A stretch of DNA of 20,109 nucleotides from Bacteroidota bacterium. GTDB lineage: Bacteria; Bacteroidota; Bacteroidia; Flavobacteriales; Schleiferiaceae. The translations under genes were made by a program, and so were the position numbers. Numbering within the stretch: the first letter of the stretch is position 1; each line of letters opens with the position of its first letter. Below the pieces are notes generated by a model that did no database searches, was not told the origin of the DNA, and worked only from the letters and a program-made list of their open reading frames with translations. Where the stretch lies: positions 1-20,109 of the forward strand of contig SYCM01000013.1 in the NCBI GenBank assembly GCA_005786915.1. Reading direction: 5' to 3'. Positions 8,089-14,967 of this stretch are shown here, one piece after another.

Positions 8089-8874
8089 ATGGCCTCAGTG
8101 ACGCTATCCTCGAAAATCATTGGAGCGGGTGGACGCCCCCTCATGGTGCTCCATGGATTTCTCGGAATGGGTGACAACTGGGCGAGCCACGCGCGCACAT
8201 GGGCCGACCTGGGAATGGAGGTGCACCTGATCGACCAGCGAAACCACGGCCGTTCCCCGCACACCGCAAGCCACAGCTACCCCGAGATGGTCGAGGACGC
8301 GCTGGCCTACGCCGAATCTCACGCCACCGGGCGCCCCATGGCTTGGCTCGGCCACAGCATGGGTGGAAAAGTGGCCATGGAGCTCGCCGTGCGCTACCCG
8401 AGCATGGTGGAACGACTTGTGGTGGTCGACATTGGTCCGCGCGCCTACCCGCCGCACCACCAGTTCATTTTGGACGCCATGCGCGGACTCGACCTGAGCC
8501 GCCTCGCTTCCCGAACTGAGGCCGACCGGGCCCTGGAATCCCAGCTGAGCGACTGGGGAATCCGCCAATTTTTGCTTAAGAACCTTGAGTGGACCGACGA
8601 AAAGCAGTTGGGCTGGAAGTGCAACATTCCCGTGCTCGAAGCCAGCATGGACCGCATCGGAAAGCCCCTGGGCAGCCTGGACCAGTACGTCGGTGCGACG
8701 CTTTTTGTGCGCGGACTGGTCAGCAACTACGTTCGCGACGAGGATTGGCCGGGAATTCTTAATCATTTTCCCGCCGCCCAGCTGGAGAGCATCGCCGGGG
8801 CCGGGCACTGGGTGCACGCCGAGCAGCCCAAGGCATTCCAAGAAGTGGTGAATTCGTTTTTAGCTAGCAACTAG
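8089..8874 (+). CDS. Alpha/beta fold hydrolase (YbfF-like)
   Basis: A 261-residue alpha/beta hydrolase. Visible features are the oxyanion-hole segment LMVLHGFLGMGDNW near 18-31, DQRNHGRSPH near 49-58 (typical of YbfF-like esterases), the nucleophile elbow GHSMGG with Ser90, a likely acid in the 205-220 region (SNYVRDEDW), and the catalytic His240 in GAGHWVHAEQP. The substrate cannot be told from sequence; members of this subgroup are acyl-ester or thioester hydrolases of uncertain physiological role. It lies 18 bases after pdxJ on the same strand. The C-terminal codons and the stop form one arm of a hairpin shared with the convergent DUF2141 gene, which ends 5 bases further on. Confidence 0.9.
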   Translation: MASVTLSSKIIGAGGRPLMVLHGFLGMGDNWASHARTWADLGMEVHLIDQRNHGRSPHTASHSYPEMVEDALAYAESHATGRPMAWLGHSMGGKVAMELAVRYPSMVERLVVVDIGPRAYPPHHQFILDAMRGLDLSRLASRTEADRALESQLSDWGIRQFLLKNLEWTDEKQLGWKCNIPVLEASMDRIGKPLGSLDQYVGATLFVRGLVSNYVRDEDWPGILNHFPAAQLESIAGAGHWVHAEQPKAFQEVVNSFLASN

Positions 8875-8884
8875 CTGCCTAAAA
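8857..8884. terminator. Candidate bidirectional terminator between convergent genes
   Basis: Between the convergent hydrolase and DUF2141 genes, AGCTAG (8862-8867) and CTAGCT (8871-8876) pair perfectly around a CAA loop. TTTT just outside on the left pairs with AAAA at 8881-8884 across a small bulge. On both strands the stem is followed by a run of T, as expected for a two-way intrinsic terminator. It contains both stop codons because the gap is only four bases. The stem is AU-rich and short, so strength is uncertain. Confidence 0.5.
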
Positions 8885-9316
8885 CGCGGGCGTCAGTTCC
8901 AATTTTTGAAGTGGACCCGGATGCGCGAAGCGCTGGGCGCTGAGGTCGGGTTCGCTGAAGCGGTTGCGGGCATTGTTGCTGAAGGCGTATGGCTCGGTGG
9001 GGTTGGAGAAGACGCCGCGGTCGAGCTTGCGGTTGCCGTTGGTGTCGAAGTAGGCGGCGACGATGTAGGTTCCGGGGCGCCGCTCGCCCAGTTCGAGAAC
9101 TTGCGGGTTGCGGGTGGCGGAAATAACGAGCTCTTCGATGGGGGTTCCATCGGCGCGGCGCACGGAGATGAGCCAGGCGGAATTCTTAGCGCGCTTGGAC
9201 CACTCGGAGTCTTCGACGCGGCACTGGACCGACAATACCGGGTTTACGGGACGTTTCGCGAGCGAAAAGCCCCAAAATAAAATTCCGAAAAATAGGCTTA
9301 AAAGCCTGATTGCCAT
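8879..9316 (-). CDS. DUF2141 domain-containing secreted protein
   Basis: A 145-residue protein matching the DUF2141 family, common in Bacteroidota and of unknown function. Residues 1-20 are a hydrophobic leader (MAIRLLSLFFGILFWGFSLA), so it is probably exported. Family landmarks are the strand YIVAAYFDTNGNRKLDRGVFSNPTEP, with a calcium-loop-like DTNGNRKLD near residues 91-99, and PYAFSNNARNRF near 110-121, which is the signature of the family. It starts 4 bases after the stop of the small T9SS-domain gene and is probably co-transcribed with it. It ends 5 bases from the convergent hydrolase gene. No enzyme motif is visible, and a role in the periplasm or at the surface is only inferred from the leader. 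Confidence 0.82.
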   Translation of the reverse strand: MAIRLLSLFFGILFWGFSLAKRPVNPVLSVQCRVEDSEWSKRAKNSAWLISVRRADGTPIEELVISATRNPQVLELGERRPGTYIVAAYFDTNGNRKLDRGVFSNPTEPYAFSNNARNRFSEPDLSAQRFAHPGPLQKLELTPAF

Positions 9317-9320
9317 TTAA

Positions 9321-9698
9321 TTAGCGAATCAGGACCACCGAACCTTGCTCAGCGAGGCGAACTTGGTTCGTGCCGTCGGGATCGATGTAGGTCGCGTTCA
9401 GCTGCCAGAGGTAGGTTCCCTCTTTCATGGCGCGGCCGTTGTAGTTGCCGTCCCAGCGGTCGCGGGGATCGCTTGATTCGAACACGAGGCGTCCGTAGCG
9501 ATCAAATACGCGAAGCTGGTAGGTCACCATTTCGCAGGCTTCTGAAACCACTACGCCAAAAAGGTCGTTAGTGTTGTCTCGGTTGGGCGTGAAGGCGTTG
9601 GGTGCAAACACACCGCAAACTTCGGTCGGGTTAGGACCGGTTTGACCAAAAACCGAGGGCGCAAAGGCCAGCAACAGAACAACGAGAATATGGCGCAT
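9321..9698 (-). CDS. Small secreted protein consisting of a T9SS type B sorting domain
   Basis: The ATG at 9698 gives a 125-residue protein; the longer frame to 9824 lies inside the AsmA-like gene and was not chosen. MRHILVVLLLAFAPSVFG is a signal peptide, cleaved about residue 18. The rest is a gliding-motility-associated C-terminal (CHU_C, T9SS type B) domain: VFAPNAFTPNRDNTNDLF near 30-47, YQLRVFDRYGRLVFES near 58-73, WDGNYNGRAMKEGTYLW near 80-96, and a final strand SVVLIR. Normally this domain is the last 90 or so residues of large adhesins or enzymes exported by T9SS. Here there is almost no passenger, only some 10 residues between leader and domain. A perfect TAnnTTTG box lies 8 bases upstream. 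It may be a mini-substrate, a regulator of export, or the remnant of a longer gene. Confidence 0.85.
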   Translation of the reverse strand: MRHILVVLLLAFAPSVFGQTGPNPTEVCGVFAPNAFTPNRDNTNDLFGVVVSEACEMVTYQLRVFDRYGRLVFESSDPRDRWDGNYNGRAMKEGTYLWQLNATYIDPDGTNQVRLAEQGSVVLIR

Positions 9699-9706
9699 AA
9701 GTGAAA

Positions 9707-9714
9707 CAAATATA
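9707..9714 (-). promoter_or_regulatory. -7 promoter box (TATATTTG) before small T9SS-domain gene
   Basis: The minus strand reads TATATTTG, a perfect TAnnTTTG match, 8 bases before the ATG at 9698 and just after the AsmA-like stop at 9725. A separate promoter for the small T9SS-domain and DUF2141 genes is likely. Confidence 0.5.
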
Positions 9715-9724
9715 TACGCAAAAA

Positions 9725-12253
9725 TTAGCCTCCGCCGCCCTTGCGCCGAAGTCGGGGCAATTGGGTGCGCGAACGATCCGGCTCGTTGATCGAACGGCTG
9801 GTATCTTCGTCCCCGTCGGTCCACTCAAACTGGTATTTCTTTTCGGGATCAACAGATTGATATTCTGTGGGTTTGACCGCATTTTTGATCTCGCTGGCCT
9901 GCTTTTCCCAGTCCTGCTTCACGCCGGCTTTGACGTCGTTTTTGAGCGATTGTCCGTCGAGTTTAATGTTGAGCTTGTCGATGGGGCCGGTGGCGCGAAT
10001 CGGAACCCAAACGGGTCCGCGTGCCGACTCCTCGGTGATGTAGGCGTCGACCGCCCGGCTGGGCTTGGGCTTGTTGGCGCCCAGAAGCTCGCGAAGTTGC
10101 AGCTGAAAGCGGTAGTCGACCACTTGGTCAAAACCGTGGGTGCCCGCTACCTTGAGCTGCAATGCGTTGTTTTCCAGGAGCATTTCGGGAACCAGTACGC
10201 GCTGCTGCGAAACATAGAGGGTGTTGCGCACCGGGGCAAAGCGCACGTCTTTCAAAGCGTCGACTTCGGCGAAACGCGCCAGCTGCTGGAGGGCGTCGAC
10301 GTTGCGTAGGCGTCCGTTTTCAAGGTTGAACTGAACTTCGGCGATTAGGCTGGCGGGAATCCAATCGTAGTTTTCGTTGAAGTCCAGCTGCATGTTGACG
10401 GTGGCGTCGAGGATTCCGTCGACGTTTTCGGCGGTCAACGTGCTCTGGTTGAAGTTGTTGACTTCGCGGAGCAGGGTGTTGATGCGCACCCGCTGAAGCT
10501 GCAGTTGGGTTTGGAGGTTCCCGCCGTCGGGTTGGGCGGCGGTCCATTCGCCGCTTCCGCGAATTTGGCCTCCGCCGAGGCTAGCCAGGGCCCGGTGCAC
10601 GCTGAAATTGAGTCCGCGCCCGACGAATTCGCACTGAACGTCGGCCAAGTGAAGATCGTTGTAGTGGAGTCGACCGGCGCGCAATTCCACGCGGTAGGGA
10701 TCGTTAAATTCCGGGTCGTTAGGGTCGTCGGGTCCCGTCCAGTCGCCGTTCCAAACTTCGGATTCCAAAAGTTCACTGACGTGAAATTGGGCGGATTGGG
10801 CCCGAAGGTCGTAGGCGATGTCCTCGTCGTTGAGGGCGTTGCGCACCGTTCCGCTGAGGTTGAGGTCCGAACGGCCGAGTTGGGCTTTGAAGGCCTCGAG
10901 CTGCAGGTCGTGCCCGTCGAGTTTGAGCCTTCCGCCCGAAACTTGAACGGCCATCTTGCTGCCTTGGGCGCGCCAGGTGCCGGGGCTGAGCGCGAGGTTG
11001 CCCGACCACTGTCCACCCCAGACGCCGTTTTGGCCGAGTGCCTCGAGGCTGGGGTAACCGTGCTTGAATCCGAGGCTTCCCCGGGCGCGGCCTCCGGCTT
11101 CGTCCCAGGTGCTGATTTCGATCCAGCGCAGGAATTCGGCGAGCTCGAGGTCGACGGTTCCGGAAAACTGGAGCTCGGGGGCGTCGAGGTTGCGCAGCAG
11201 GAACTGACCGGTGACGCTGCTGGCCGCGCTTTGGGACTGAACGACATCTATGCGGAATTCGGTGCTCGACGCGCGGGCCTGCGGGCCGTTGTCGAGGTGG
11301 ACGTTCGCCTTAATCCCCAGGAAGTCAAAGGGCCCCGAAGTCAATTGGCCTTCGGACCATTGGGCGTCGGCGACGATTCGGCTGCCTTGGGCGGTGGTGA
11401 CCACCTTGGCCTTGACATTGGCCGAACCACCGAGCTGCATCGTTTCAGGGTCGGGCAGCAGCTCTGCGGGAATCAGGGAAATCACCTTGGCGACGTCGAG
11501 GTCGTTGGCCGACAAAGACCATGCGCCCTGGCCGTCGCGAAGCTGGCCGCTCAAGTTGAGGCTCCAGCCGGCCACGTTGAGTTCGCCGCGGGGAACCGCA
11601 AACTGCCCGTTGGATCCGTTCATCTCGGCGCTTCCTTCGACGCGAATGGGCTGGGCCGCAAGGTGGGGAATACGCAGTTCCCAATCGAGTTCGGCGGCGA
11701 AGGCGTCGGCGTCCAGGCTGCCGCGGGCGCGCACCCGTTCGGCCAAAAAGCGCTGCTTCCAGGGCGGAGTTCCGTGTCCGCTCAAGGTGACCCAGGTGTT
11801 GAGCAGCGTCACGCCGTCGAGCTCCACGGCGGCTTGCGCCGTCGAGCTGGAATCCTCCTTAAAAATGCCGTAGTTGTTCGTTCCGTCCTCGTTCCAGCGC
11901 AGCTTCAGCCGGCCGTCGGTGAGGGTAATGCGCTGCAAAATGTAGGTTCCGCGCACCGCCTTGAAAAGGTCAAACTGGGCGTATATCGAGGCCGCGTAGG
12001 CCAGGCTGTCGCTCGGAATCTGCGGGTCGGGAATGAGCACTTCGTCAAAGCGCAGCGACACGTCGGGGAACCGCCCCCAGAGGTCCACCTCGAGGGCGCC
12101 GATGCGCACCGGGCTGTTCAGCCGTTCGTTGACGGCCGACAGCATCGCGGCTTTGAGTTCGTCTTGGTGGGTGTACACGTAGCCGGCCAATCCGCCCAGG
12201 GCCGCCGTGAGGACGGCCAGGACCCAGAGGAGGATTCGGAGGGCGCGGCGCAT
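9725..12253 (-). CDS. AsmA-family envelope protein
   Basis: An 842-residue AsmA-like protein, a family of long bridge-like proteins anchored in the inner membrane that are thought to help move lipids or maintain the outer membrane. Residues 5-27 are a single N-terminal transmembrane segment (RILLWVLAVLTAALGGLAGYVY). The AsmA opening follows: LNSPVRIGALEVDLWGRFPDVSL near 46-68, then ILQRITLTDGRLKLRWNEDGTNNYGIF near 105-131. The middle is repetitive beta-strand sequence, and the C-terminal AsmA-like region is near 610-760 with ENGRLRNVDALQQLARFAEVDALKDVRF. The tail after about 790 is charged and ends in arginine/glycine. Its ATG directly follows the rluB stop with no gap, so it is co-transcribed with rluB. 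The exact ligand or partner cannot be told. Confidence 0.88.
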   Translation of the reverse strand: MRRALRILLWVLAVLTAALGGLAGYVYTHQDELKAAMLSAVNERLNSPVRIGALEVDLWGRFPDVSLRFDEVLIPDPQIPSDSLAYAASIYAQFDLFKAVRGTYILQRITLTDGRLKLRWNEDGTNNYGIFKEDSSSTAQAAVELDGVTLLNTWVTLSGHGTPPWKQRFLAERVRARGSLDADAFAAELDWELRIPHLAAQPIRVEGSAEMNGSNGQFAVPRGELNVAGWSLNLSGQLRDGQGAWSLSANDLDVAKVISLIPAELLPDPETMQLGGSANVKAKVVTTAQGSRIVADAQWSEGQLTSGPFDFLGIKANVHLDNGPQARASSTEFRIDVVQSQSAASSVTGQFLLRNLDAPELQFSGTVDLELAEFLRWIEISTWDEAGGRARGSLGFKHGYPSLEALGQNGVWGGQWSGNLALSPGTWRAQGSKMAVQVSGGRLKLDGHDLQLEAFKAQLGRSDLNLSGTVRNALNDEDIAYDLRAQSAQFHVSELLESEVWNGDWTGPDDPNDPEFNDPYRVELRAGRLHYNDLHLADVQCEFVGRGLNFSVHRALASLGGGQIRGSGEWTAAQPDGGNLQTQLQLQRVRINTLLREVNNFNQSTLTAENVDGILDATVNMQLDFNENYDWIPASLIAEVQFNLENGRLRNVDALQQLARFAEVDALKDVRFAPVRNTLYVSQQRVLVPEMLLENNALQLKVAGTHGFDQVVDYRFQLQLRELLGANKPKPSRAVDAYITEESARGPVWVPIRATGPIDKLNIKLDGQSLKNDVKAGVKQDWEKQASEIKNAVKPTEYQSVDPEKKYQFEWTDGDEDTSRSINEPDRSRTQLPRLRRKGGGG

Positions 12254-13561
12254 TTACTGCTGGATTTTCAAGAAGGCAATTTCTTTCTCGTTGAGCAAGC
12301 GGTACTGCCCGCGCGAAAGGCTCTTCTTGGTAAGTCCCGCAAAAACCGTGCGGTCCAATTTCACCACCTCATAGCCCAGGGCGCCAAACATGCGGCGCAC
12401 GATGCGGTTGCGCCCGATGTGGATTTCGACGCCCACTTCATAGAGGTTTTCGGGATCCGGAAACTCAATCTGGTCCACCTGTGCGGGACCGTCGTCGAGC
12501 TTGATTCCGCGCTTGAGGCGGTCCATGTCGGCTGGAGTGAAGGGCTTGTCGAGGGTGACCTGGTAAATTTTCTTGGCGCCGTGGCTCGGATGCGTGAGCT
12601 TCTTGGCCATCGCGCCGTCGTTGGTGAGCAGCAGCACCCCGGTGGTGGCGCGGTCCAAGCGTCCGACCGGGTAAATGCGCTCGCGGCAGGCATTGGCCAC
12701 CAGGTCCATCACGGTTTTGCGCGCGCGTTCGTCGTCCACTGTGGTGATGAAGCCTTTGGGCTTGTTGAGCAGCACGTACACTTTGCGCTCGCTTTTGAGG
12801 CGTTCTCCGGCGTAGCGCACGTCGTCGCCGGGCCCCACCTTGTGGCCCATTTCGGTAACCACTTGGCCGTTCACCGTGACAAGGCCTTGGCTGATCAAGT
12901 CGTCGGCTTCGCGGCGCGAACAAATGCCGGCGTGGGCCAGGTAGCGGTTCAGGCGCATCGTGTCGCTGTCGGGCGCGTACTCCTCGGCAGTCTTGAATTT
13001 CGGACGTCCGGTAGGCTGCTTGCGGTAGCCGGTGCTGGCAAAGCCGGGCTTGCGCTCGCGCCCGTCGGTTCCGTACTTGGGGTGCACGCGGCCTTCGCCG
13101 CTAAAGTGCTTGGGACCAAGCCCTTCCATGTTCCAGGGTTCGTAGCCTGGTTGGCTTTGTTGGTCGGTGGGCTCGCTCCCTTGCGGATTGCTCGTCCGGC
13201 TGGGTCTGCTGGGGCGGGCGCCGCGGGCTTCGTTGGCGCGGTATTCTTTTTTTGGGCCGAAGGTTTTGAAGGCGCCTCCGGGCTGGCTGGGCCGACTGGG
13301 GCGGTCGCCGTAGGGGCGGTCTTCGCCGCGCGACGCGCCACCTCGTGGGGTTGCGGGCCGACTCGGGCGGTCGCCGTAGGGGCGGTTTTCGCGCGGAGCG
13401 CGGTCCATACTGCGGTTGCTGGGGCGAGCGGAGGTGCGGCGCGGTGCATCAGCAGACCCCTCGGCGTCTGGACGTTCACTTCGTGCGGCAGGCCGCTTCG
13501 CAGCGGGCTTGGGCTTGGACGCACCTGGTGCGCCGCTGGGCCGTGGTTTGCGTGAATTCAC
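12254..13561 (-). CDS. Pseudouridine synthase, RluB/RsuA family, with long basic tail
   Basis: A 435-residue protein. Residues about 203-435 form a complete RsuA/RluB-type pseudouridine synthase, which isomerises a specific uridine in rRNA. They comprise an S4 RNA-binding domain (RLNRYLAHAGICSRREADDLI, near 203-222), NKPKGFITT near 266-274, and the catalytic motif GRLDRATTG with Asp303, then HIGRNRIVRRMFGALGYEV near 381-400. Residues 1-200 are a low-complexity Arg/Pro/Gly/Ser-rich extension, probably disordered and RNA-binding, with two copies of PYGDRPSRP; such tails are common on this enzyme in Bacteroidota. The start codon is GTG at 13561, supported by a TAnnTTTG box 4 bases upstream. The target is probably 23S rRNA (RluB-like) but cannot be settled from sequence. 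The stop abuts the AsmA-like ATG. Confidence 0.92.
   Translation of the reverse strand: MNSRKPRPSGAPGASKPKPAAKRPAARSERPDAEGSADAPRRTSARPSNRSMDRAPRENRPYGDRPSRPATPRGGASRGEDRPYGDRPSRPSQPGGAFKTFGPKKEYRANEARGARPSRPSRTSNPQGSEPTDQQSQPGYEPWNMEGLGPKHFSGEGRVHPKYGTDGRERKPGFASTGYRKQPTGRPKFKTAEEYAPDSDTMRLNRYLAHAGICSRREADDLISQGLVTVNGQVVTEMGHKVGPGDDVRYAGERLKSERKVYVLLNKPKGFITTVDDERARKTVMDLVANACRERIYPVGRLDRATTGVLLLTNDGAMAKKLTHPSHGAKKIYQVTLDKPFTPADMDRLKRGIKLDDGPAQVDQIEFPDPENLYEVGVEIHIGRNRIVRRMFGALGYEVVKLDRTVFAGLTKKSLSRGQYRLLNEKEIAFLKIQQ
13289..13391 (-). repeat. Direct repeat in the rluB-type N-terminal tail
   Basis: A 37-base unit at 13289-13325 recurs at 13355-13391 with two differences (by eye), offset by 66 bases, which is 22 codons. 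It encodes the repeated PYGDRPSRP motif. This is an in-frame tandem-duplication remnant that could expand or contract without a frameshift. Confidence 0.75.
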
Positions 13562-13565
13562 GATG

Positions 13566-13573
13566 CAAAGGTA
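13566..13573 (-). promoter_or_regulatory. -7 promoter box (TACCTTTG) before rluB-type gene
   Basis: The minus strand reads TACCTTTG, a perfect TAnnTTTG match, 4 bases before the GTG start at 13561. A TTG, supplied by the heptamer repeat upstream, lies 16 bases before the box, near the spacing of a -33 element. It supports both the GTG start and a promoter for rluB–asmA. Confidence 0.6.
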
Positions 13574-13585
13574 GGGTCTTGGTAC

Positions 13586-13620
13586 TTAGCAACTAGCAAC
13601 TTGCAGCTTGCGGTTAGCAC
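13586..13620. repeat. Five degenerate tandem heptamers (TTAGCAA/CTAGCAA type)
   Basis: On the plus strand the spacer between the YraN and rluB-type genes reads, in 7-base steps, TTAGCAA, CTAGCAA, CTTGCAG, CTTGCGG, TTAGCAC. The array fills about half of the 80-base gap and ends 12 bases upstream of the rluB -7 box. The same words occur in the hairpin at 8866-8876 (CTAGCAA followed by CTAGCTG). I see no coding sequence in this gap. Confidence 0.6.
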
Positions 13621-13641
13621 CGAGTAACCCGAAGCCAGCGA

Positions 13642-14064
13642 CTAAATACCGACCCACCCGTTTTCTCGAACCTCAACCACGCGTACCGGGCTGCCGTGGC
13701 AGCGCACGAGGTCGATGCGCCAAGATCCGCGGTGGCGCTGCTTGCGCCCAAAGGCCGCCGCGGCGCGCTGGATGCGGGCGAGCTGCGGGCGGTTCCACGG
13801 AGCAAAATCGGTCAACCGGGACTGGAACTTGACTTCGGCGGCAACTAAGATCGAGCGGTTGGGCGAGGCCAAAATCAGGTCGACTTCGAACCGCCGGTGG
13901 CGCCAATTGCGCGCGAGGAGCACGTAGCCCTGAGCGGTATAGTGGGCGAGGGCCGCTTCTTCGGCTTCGAGGCCGCGGGGTCGGCGTGCGGTGGGCGCAA
14001 GGCTCCGCACCAGCGGATTGGCAGGAAGGGAGGCGCTAGGGCAAAAGGGGTCGGAGTGTGGCAT
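13642..14064 (-). CDS. YraN family protein (UPF0102)
   Basis: A 140-residue UPF0102/YraN protein, a small family with a restriction-endonuclease-like fold and unproven function. The ATG at 14064 overlaps the end of the carboxypeptidase gene by 29 bases; the frame is open further, to 14205, but that part lies deeper inside the neighbour. Conserved pieces are GLEAEEAALAHYTAQGYVLLARNWR near 31-55, FEVDLI near 59-64 and AAEVKFQSR near 75-83, giving the E60, D62 and E77-x-K79 arrangement expected of the nuclease-like core, and RIDLV near 116-120. The usual GEIDLI has become FEVDLI. Residues 1-25 are not conserved, and a slightly later start is possible. It is probably co-transcribed with the carboxypeptidase upstream. 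Confidence 0.85.
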   Translation of the reverse strand: MPHSDPFCPSASLPANPLVRSLAPTARRPRGLEAEEAALAHYTAQGYVLLARNWRHRRFEVDLILASPNRSILVAAEVKFQSRLTDFAPWNRPQLARIQRAAAAFGRKQRHRGSWRIDLVRCHGSPVRVVEVRENGWVGI

Positions 14065-14935
14065 GCCCCGAAGTTGCGTCGAGGGCGTGCGGCAAGCCGT
14101 GGACAAACGTAAGATTACGGTTCTCGTGGCCAAAACCGAGGTGCTCGACGACGGGAATTTTGGCCGGAACCGCTTCGCGGAGGATTTGGGACCAGCTTCG
14201 TCCAAAGGGGCGTTCGTGGTCTTTGAGGTCGCTGAAGTCTCCGGCCACGACCGCGAGGACGCCGTCCAAAACGCCCGCTCGGCGAAGGCCCTGCATCATG
14301 CGGTCGAGGTGGTAGTGGTACTCGTCGAGGTCCTCAATGGCGAGGATGCAGCCCCGTAGGTCGGGAAAGCTCCGAGAACCCAGCAGGCTGTAGAGTACCG
14401 AAAGGTTGCCGCCGACCAGCGGTCCGCGCACCGCGAAGTTCTCCGAGCCGGTGCGCCCGCTGAGCGTCCAAGGTGCGCCCTTCCAGGCGTCGGCAAGCGC
14501 TTGAAACGAGTCCGGCGAAGCGTTTCGCGCCAGCTGGATCGCCATGGGGCCGTGCATCGAGGCGATGCCCCGCACGTAGGATTCGCCGAGCAGCACCGTG
14601 AAGTCGCTAAAGCCAGAGAGCCATTTCGGGTCGCCTTCGAGCAGGGTCCAGTCGACCAGGTCGACGGCGCGAACGGCTCCGTAGCCCCCGCGAACCCCCC
14701 AAATGGCCCGCACCGAGGGCTGCGCCAAAGCCCAGTTGATTTGTGCGGCGCGGGCGCCGTCGGTTCCGCCCAATTGACCGTCGGAATCGCCCAGGCCTGG
14801 AGCCAAAACAAGTTCCCAACCGTGCGCGGTTGCAAACGCTTGGGCGGAAGCAATTTGCTCGGGTTCCGCAAAACGACTCGGACTGATTAAGGCGATTTGG
14901 TCGCCGGGCTTGAGGAAGGCAGGAATGCGAAGCAT
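14036..14935 (-). CDS. LD-carboxypeptidase (peptidase S66)
   Basis: S66 LD-carboxypeptidases trim the terminal D-alanine from tetrapeptides during peptidoglycan recycling, normally in the cytoplasm; some relatives instead cleave microcin-like peptides. From the ATG at 14935 the product has 299 residues and begins MLRIPAFLKPGDQIALISPS, the usual S66 opening; an upstream TTG at 14947 would add only four residues. The catalytic Ser110 is in SGFSDFT, preceded by AIWGVRGGYGA near 77-87 and followed by SMHGP near 126-130. The catalytic Glu is E201 in LAIEDLDEY and the His is H270 in GFGHENRN, so the Ser-Glu-His triad is complete. No signal peptide is seen. It is divergent from metG over 32 bases and overlaps yraN by 29 bases. 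Confidence 0.93.
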   Translation of the reverse strand: MLRIPAFLKPGDQIALISPSRFAEPEQIASAQAFATAHGWELVLAPGLGDSDGQLGGTDGARAAQINWALAQPSVRAIWGVRGGYGAVRAVDLVDWTLLEGDPKWLSGFSDFTVLLGESYVRGIASMHGPMAIQLARNASPDSFQALADAWKGAPWTLSGRTGSENFAVRGPLVGGNLSVLYSLLGSRSFPDLRGCILAIEDLDEYHYHLDRMMQGLRRAGVLDGVLAVVAGDFSDLKDHERPFGRSWSQILREAVPAKIPVVEHLGFGHENRNLTFVHGLPHALDATSGHATLRPLLP

Positions 14936-14943
14936 AGCGGCCC

Positions 14944-14962
14944 CCAAGGTAGTTTACCTTTG
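14944..14962. promoter_or_regulatory. Back-to-back promoter boxes between LD-carboxypeptidase and metG
   Basis: TACCTTTG at 14955-14962 (plus strand) is a perfect TAnnTTTG match 5 bases before the metG ATG. On the minus strand TACCTTGG (14951-14944) is a one-mismatch match 8 bases before the carboxypeptidase ATG. The two boxes are the arms of an inverted repeat, AAGGTA-GTT-TACCTT. With only 32 bases between the genes, both mRNAs must have almost no leader. Confidence 0.55.
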
Positions 14963-14967
14963 CAGAT

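Noticed and set aside
9321..9824. Longer start for the small T9SS-domain gene
   Set aside because: The extra residues are antisense-like basic sequence inside the AsmA-like gene; the ATG at 9698 begins a signal peptide.
10505..13555. A 1016-codon open frame on the plus strand, antisense to the AsmA-like and rluB-type genes
   Set aside because: Its codons lie exactly opposite those of the two sense genes, which share one phase and use almost no TTA, CTA or TCA codons; such long open antisense frames are expected in GC-rich genes. Its translation shows no recognisable domain and is compositionally odd, while both sense genes have clear motifs.
13642..14205. Longer start for the YraN gene
   Set aside because: The added 47 residues lie inside the LD-carboxypeptidase gene and show no family similarity.
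14944..14947. TTG at 14947 as the LD-carboxypeptidase start
   Set aside because: It would lie inside the candidate -7 box and add only four residues; the ATG at 14935 gives the usual family N-terminus.
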